Assembly (NCBI GenBank): GCA_038239195.1
Contig: JBBSEZ010000466.1
Coordinates: 1-7,733, forward strand
Reading direction: 5' to 3'
From: JBBSEZ01 sp038239195
GTDB lineage: Bacteria > Planctomycetota > Planctomycetia > Gemmatales > Gemmataceae
DNA length: 7,733 nt
In this document: piece after piece, positions 5,999 to 7,733 of the stretch
How the letters are laid out: every line of letters starts with the position of its first letter
How positions within the stretch are numbered: position 1 is the stretch's first letter
Position numbers and translations under genes: made by a program
The notes under the pieces: model-generated
The model's database searches: none
Told to the model about the DNA's origin: nothing
The model's input: only the letters and a program-made list of their open reading frames with translations

Positions 5999-6017
5999 GC
6001 GCCAGCAAAGCTGGCGC
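5999..6017. repeat. Perfect inverted repeat in the leader of glycine-rich gene 1
   Basis: GCGCCAGC (5999-6006) and GCTGGCGC (6010-6017) form an 8-bp perfect stem with an AAA (plus) or TTT (minus) triloop. It lies between the predicted sigma-54 start (near 6032) and the start codon, so it would fold in the 5' untranslated RNA, or serve as an operator. Confidence 0.5.
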
Positions 6018-6042
6018 CCAGGGGCCTGCCATTTAGATGGTG

Positions 6043-6058
6043 GGCAACAATGGTGCCG
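6043..6058 (-). promoter_or_regulatory. Candidate sigma-54 (-24/-12) promoter for glycine-rich gene 1
   Basis: The minus strand reads CGGCAC-CATTG-TTGCC (6058 to 6043). The core GGCAC-N5-TTGC is perfect with 10 bases between GG and GC; only the outermost positions differ from TGGCAC-N5-TTGCW. The predicted start is near 6032, with a leader of about 67 bases. It sits downstream of the terminator at 6106-6140, consistent with separate transcription. Confidence 0.6.
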
Positions 6059-6105
6059 CGGAGAGCGCGTCCCGTTTCGGGCCCTCCACGGCCGGCCCGC
6101 GCACG

Positions 6106-6140
6106 AAAAAGCGGGCACGAGCCCTGGCCCGCGCCCGCTT
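6106..6140 (-). terminator. Rho-independent terminator of glycine-rich gene 2
   Basis: On the minus strand AAGCGGGC (6140 to 6133) pairs with GCCCGCTT (6116 to 6109), and the inner GCGGGC pairs with GCTCGT with two G-U pairs. The stem is about 14 bp with a 4-base loop, followed by a T run (6110 to 6106). It begins 25 bases after the stop codon of the 6166-6699 gene. Confidence 0.85.
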
Positions 6141-6165
6141 CTCCGTTCCTCGGTCGAGAGAGGAC

Positions 6166-6699
6166 TTACCCGTAATAAACGCTCTCGCCGTGGTGCTTCT
6201 CGAAGTAAGTCTTGACCTCGCTGGCCTCCTCGCTCGACCGCGGGGCCACGCCCAGGACGACGCCGCCTTCCTTGAGCGCTTCCTCGTAGGCCTTGGCGTT
6301 CGGCTCGGGGATGCCCAGGCCGACCAGCCCGCCGATCAGGCCGCCCGTCACCGCGCCGGCGCCACCGCCCATGAGGGCCGCGGCAATCGGGCCCGCGATC
6401 AGGATGCCCAGGCCCGGCAGCGCGACGCTCGTGCCGATGGCCGCGATCGCCGCGAGGGTCGCGCCGATGGCGGTGCCGACGGCCCCGCCCACGCCGACGC
6501 CCTCGGCCGCCGCGTTCCCCGCGCGCATCTCCTTCTCTTCCTTCTCGTTCGGGAAGTACTGGGCGCGGGTCGTGTTGGACATCAGGACGTTCGTTTCGTC
6601 CGACGTGTAGCCGCGGACGCGCAGCCAGTCGAACGCGTTCTGAGCGCTGGTGCGGTCCCGGAACACGGCCGTCACCATCTTCCGTTTCGACGTAGACAT
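6166..6699 (-). CDS. Glycine-rich general-stress-type protein, copy 2
   Basis: This 177-residue protein is organised like the 5426-5965 product. The N-terminal alpha/beta segment (MVTAVFRDRTSAQNAFDWLR then VRGYTSDETNVLMS, residues 8-41) is followed by a charged linker (FPNEKEEKEMRAGN), a Gly/Ala-rich hydrophobic region (about 64-130, with GVGVGGAVGTAIGATLAAIAA and LPGLGILIAGPIAAALMGGG), and a C-terminal unit (GIPEPNAKAYEEALKEGGVVLGV, 129-151) with an acidic helix. The GIPE...YEE...GG pattern is common in glycine-rich 'general stress' proteins, whose function is not established. The ATG at 6699 has GGAGGT 4 bases upstream. It is transcribed alone from a near-perfect sigma-54-like promoter (6767-6782) and ended by a clear terminator. 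It is divergent from the DUF4142 gene. Confidence 0.83.
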   Translation of the reverse strand: MSTSKRKMVTAVFRDRTSAQNAFDWLRVRGYTSDETNVLMSNTTRAQYFPNEKEEKEMRAGNAAAEGVGVGGAVGTAIGATLAAIAAIGTSVALPGLGILIAGPIAAALMGGGAGAVTGGLIGGLVGLGIPEPNAKAYEEALKEGGVVLGVAPRSSEEASEVKTYFEKHHGESVYYG

Positions 6700-6766
6700 G
6701 CGAACCTCCACAACCAGGTGATATGGGGCCGGCCTTCTGCTCGCGCCCCCGACCAGACAACGAACA

Positions 6767-6782
6767 AGCAAGATAAGTGCCA
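6767..6782 (-). promoter_or_regulatory. Sigma-54 (-24/-12) promoter for glycine-rich gene 2
   Basis: The minus strand reads TGGCAC-TTATC-TTGCT (6782 to 6767), a full match to the RpoN consensus TGGCAC-N5-TTGCW with GG and GC exactly 10 bases apart. The predicted transcription start is near 6756, giving a leader of about 57 bases before the ATG at 6699. It is the best site in the window. Confidence 0.78.
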
Positions 6783-6936
6783 CCCGGAAGGGGAAGGACG
6801 AAAAACGCCGGCGCCCCCAGGAAGCGCCCCTCCGCGCCTCGCTGCCAACCCCCTGGGCAAGGGGCTTCCCACCACGAGCCTGCGGGCTTCCTCGCATGGC
6901 GCCACGTCGAGGCGCCCCGGCCAATGTCGGGTGGCG

Positions 6937-6952
6937 TGGCATTGCAATTGCT
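6937..6952 (+). promoter_or_regulatory. Sigma-54 (-24/-12) promoter for the DUF4142 gene
   Basis: The plus strand reads TGGCAT-TGCAA-TTGCT, one mismatch from TGGCAC-N5-TTGCW, with 10 bases between GG (6938-6939) and GC (6950-6951). The predicted start is near 6963, giving a leader of about 51 bases before the ATG at 7014. Confidence 0.7.
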
Positions 6953-7013
6953 GCCTTATCGTTGTCTTCTTCAGCGGGTGGAGAAGGCAGCGGAACCTCG
7001 AGGGGAGAACTTC

Positions 7014-7562
7014 ATGAGCCGGTTTGTCGCAACAGGGGGCCTGGTCGTGGCCGTGCTGCTCTGGGCTGGCCCTGCGGTCCAGGCGGACGTGGTGGAAAAG
7101 ATCCCGAAGGAGGGCGTGAAGGCCCTCAACGCCAACGACTTCGTGATCAAGGCGATCGAGTCGGGGCACGCCGAGGTCAAGTTCAGCCAGTTGGCCAAAA
7201 TCAAGGCCACCGATGCGAAGGTCAAGGAGTTCGCCACCATGATGGTGAACGACCACGAAGCCGCAAACAAGAAACTGCTCGAGCAGGCGCGCGGCCTCAA
7301 GGTGGGCGTCGTCGTCGGGCTCAACCCAGACAAGCGCCGCCTCTTCATGGACCTGGGCAAGCGCAGCGGCGCCGACTTCGACCGCGAGTACGTGCGGATC
7401 ATGGTCGAGGACCACGAGAAGGCCGTGCGCATGTTCGAGTCGTACTCCAAGTCCGGCGCGCACGAAGACCTGCGGACCTTCGCCAAGGACACGCTCCCGC
7501 ACCTGAAGAAACACCTCAAGGAGGCGCGTGGGCTGGCAGCCCGGTTGAAAAAAGGCACCTGA
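7014..7562 (+). CDS. Secreted DUF4142-family protein
   Basis: This 182-residue protein starts with a signal peptide (basic MSR, hydrophobic 4-19, likely cut after AVQA at 21-24), so the mature part should lie in the periplasm or outside the cell. Residues about 40-178 match DUF4142, a helical domain related to ferritin-like folds: NDFVIKAIESGHAEVKFSQLA at its start, VKEFATMMVNDHEAANKKLL (70-89), SGADFDREYVRIMVEDHEKA (118-137) and LRTFAKDTLPHLKKHLKEAR (153-172). The conserved histidines in NDHE (His81) and EDHE (His134) are present; metal binding is suggested by some relatives but not shown here. The ATG follows GGGGAG at about 7 bases. Length is typical. It is a single gene, divergent from glycine-rich gene 2, with a strong sigma-54-like element upstream. 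Its biochemical role is unknown. Confidence 0.88.
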   Translation: MSRFVATGGLVVAVLLWAGPAVQADVVEKIPKEGVKALNANDFVIKAIESGHAEVKFSQLAKIKATDAKVKEFATMMVNDHEAANKKLLEQARGLKVGVVVGLNPDKRRLFMDLGKRSGADFDREYVRIMVEDHEKAVRMFESYSKSGAHEDLRTFAKDTLPHLKKHLKEARGLAARLKKGT

Positions 7563-7613
7563 GCGAGCAACGCGCCGGGCGATGCTCGGTGGGTTGATGC
7601 GAAGCCAGAATGA

Positions 7614-7648
7614 GGCGGGCCGGGTCGGGCAAGCGTCCCCAACCCGCC
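7614..7648 (+). terminator. Possible terminator after the DUF4142 gene
   Basis: GGCGGG (7614-7619) can pair with CCCGCC (7643-7648); an alternative pairs GGGTCGGG (7622-7629) with CCCAACCC-like bases at 7638-7645 around one mismatch. There is no T-tract, only C runs, so this is a weak call. The rest of the right end to 7733 contains no gene that can be supported. Confidence 0.35.
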
Positions 7649-7731
7649 CCCCCTGGTTTCCTCGCCGGTGGGGGCCACCATTCCCGGCGGGCCCCCCCCG
7701 CCGCCACCCGCAGAGCGGCCGGCCCCCCCCC
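7647..7731. repeat. Poly-C tracts at the right end
   Basis: Runs of 7 (7647-7653), 8 (7692-7699) and 9 (7723-7731) cytosines occur within 85 bases of non-coding sequence. No run of this length was noticed elsewhere in the window. Confidence 0.7.
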
Positions 7732-7733
7732 TG

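Larger units (their letters stand above)
6700..7013. other. 314-base divergent regulatory region
   Basis: No gene is supported; the open plus-strand frame entering the DUF4142 gene is Pro/Arg-rich and unlike a protein family. The region holds sigma-54-like elements at 6767-6782 (minus) and 6937-6952 (plus), 154 bases apart. Between them are two direct copies of GGGCTTCC (6862-6869 and 6884-6891), a degenerate inverted copy near 6820-6830, and the small dyad CCCCT/AGGGG (6850-6864). This spacer is where shared activator sites would be expected. Confidence 0.5.

Noticed and set aside
5966..6760. Upstream extension of glycine-rich gene 1 to a 444-residue protein
   Set aside because: The extra part runs antisense-frame through glycine-rich gene 2 and its terminator and is Arg/Gly-rich without domain likeness; the GTG at 5965 has a clear ribosome binding site.
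6037..7017. Plus-strand open frame across glycine-rich gene 2 and the regulatory region
   Set aside because: Composition (Ala/Arg/Asp/Pro-rich) is that of a shadow frame, and it crosses a terminator and two promoter elements.
1..7733. Mobile element, CRISPR array, tRNA or rRNA
   Set aside because: I saw no transposase, integrase, spaced repeat array, attachment-like duplication, cloverleaf or rRNA-like stretch on either strand.

Overview
The window is GC-rich bacterial DNA, most likely from a Planctomycetota-like chromosome (Gemmata/Isosphaera type). That guess rests only on base composition, strong GGAGG-type ribosome binding sites and the look of the protein families; no rRNA, phage, transposon or plasmid gene is present to test it. 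It holds nine protein genes, nearly all from small accessory families linked to envelope or stress functions.

Layout, left to right: a DUF1328 small membrane protein (minus, 43-225); a divergent MgtC/SapB-family membrane protein (plus, from 416) whose reading frame runs past a terminator-like hairpin into the antisense of the next gene; a minus-strand operon 4059-1033 encoding a membrane-anchored short-chain dehydrogenase, a DUF2892 + SRPBCC protein and a zinc-dependent alcohol/formaldehyde-type dehydrogenase; a divergent YihY/BrkB membrane protein (plus, 4400-5323); a long bidirectional terminator; two separately transcribed paralogous glycine-rich 'general stress protein' genes (minus, 5426-5965 and 6166-6699); and a divergent secreted DUF4142 protein (plus, 7014-7562). 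The right end carries C runs of 7, 8 and 9.

The most interesting signal is regulatory. Six of the seven apparent transcription units have a -24/-12 (sigma-54, RpoN) type element in the correct strand upstream of the start: GG, exactly 10 bases, then GC, with TT before the GC. The best are TGGCAC-N5-TTGCT (second glycine-rich gene), TGGCAT-N5-TTGCA (dehydrogenase operon) and TGGCAT-N5-TTGCT (DUF4142 gene). Two intergenic regions carry back-to-back divergent pairs. Only the MgtC gene lacks a convincing one. This suggests that otherwise unrelated 'stress island' genes form one sigma-54 regulon, driven by an AAA+ enhancer-binding activator encoded elsewhere.

Inferred theme: envelope homeostasis and stress response, combining small membrane proteins, a membrane-tethered redox/lipid-binding operon and a periplasmic ferritin-like-fold protein under co-ordinated control. 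Individual substrates cannot be read from the sequence.
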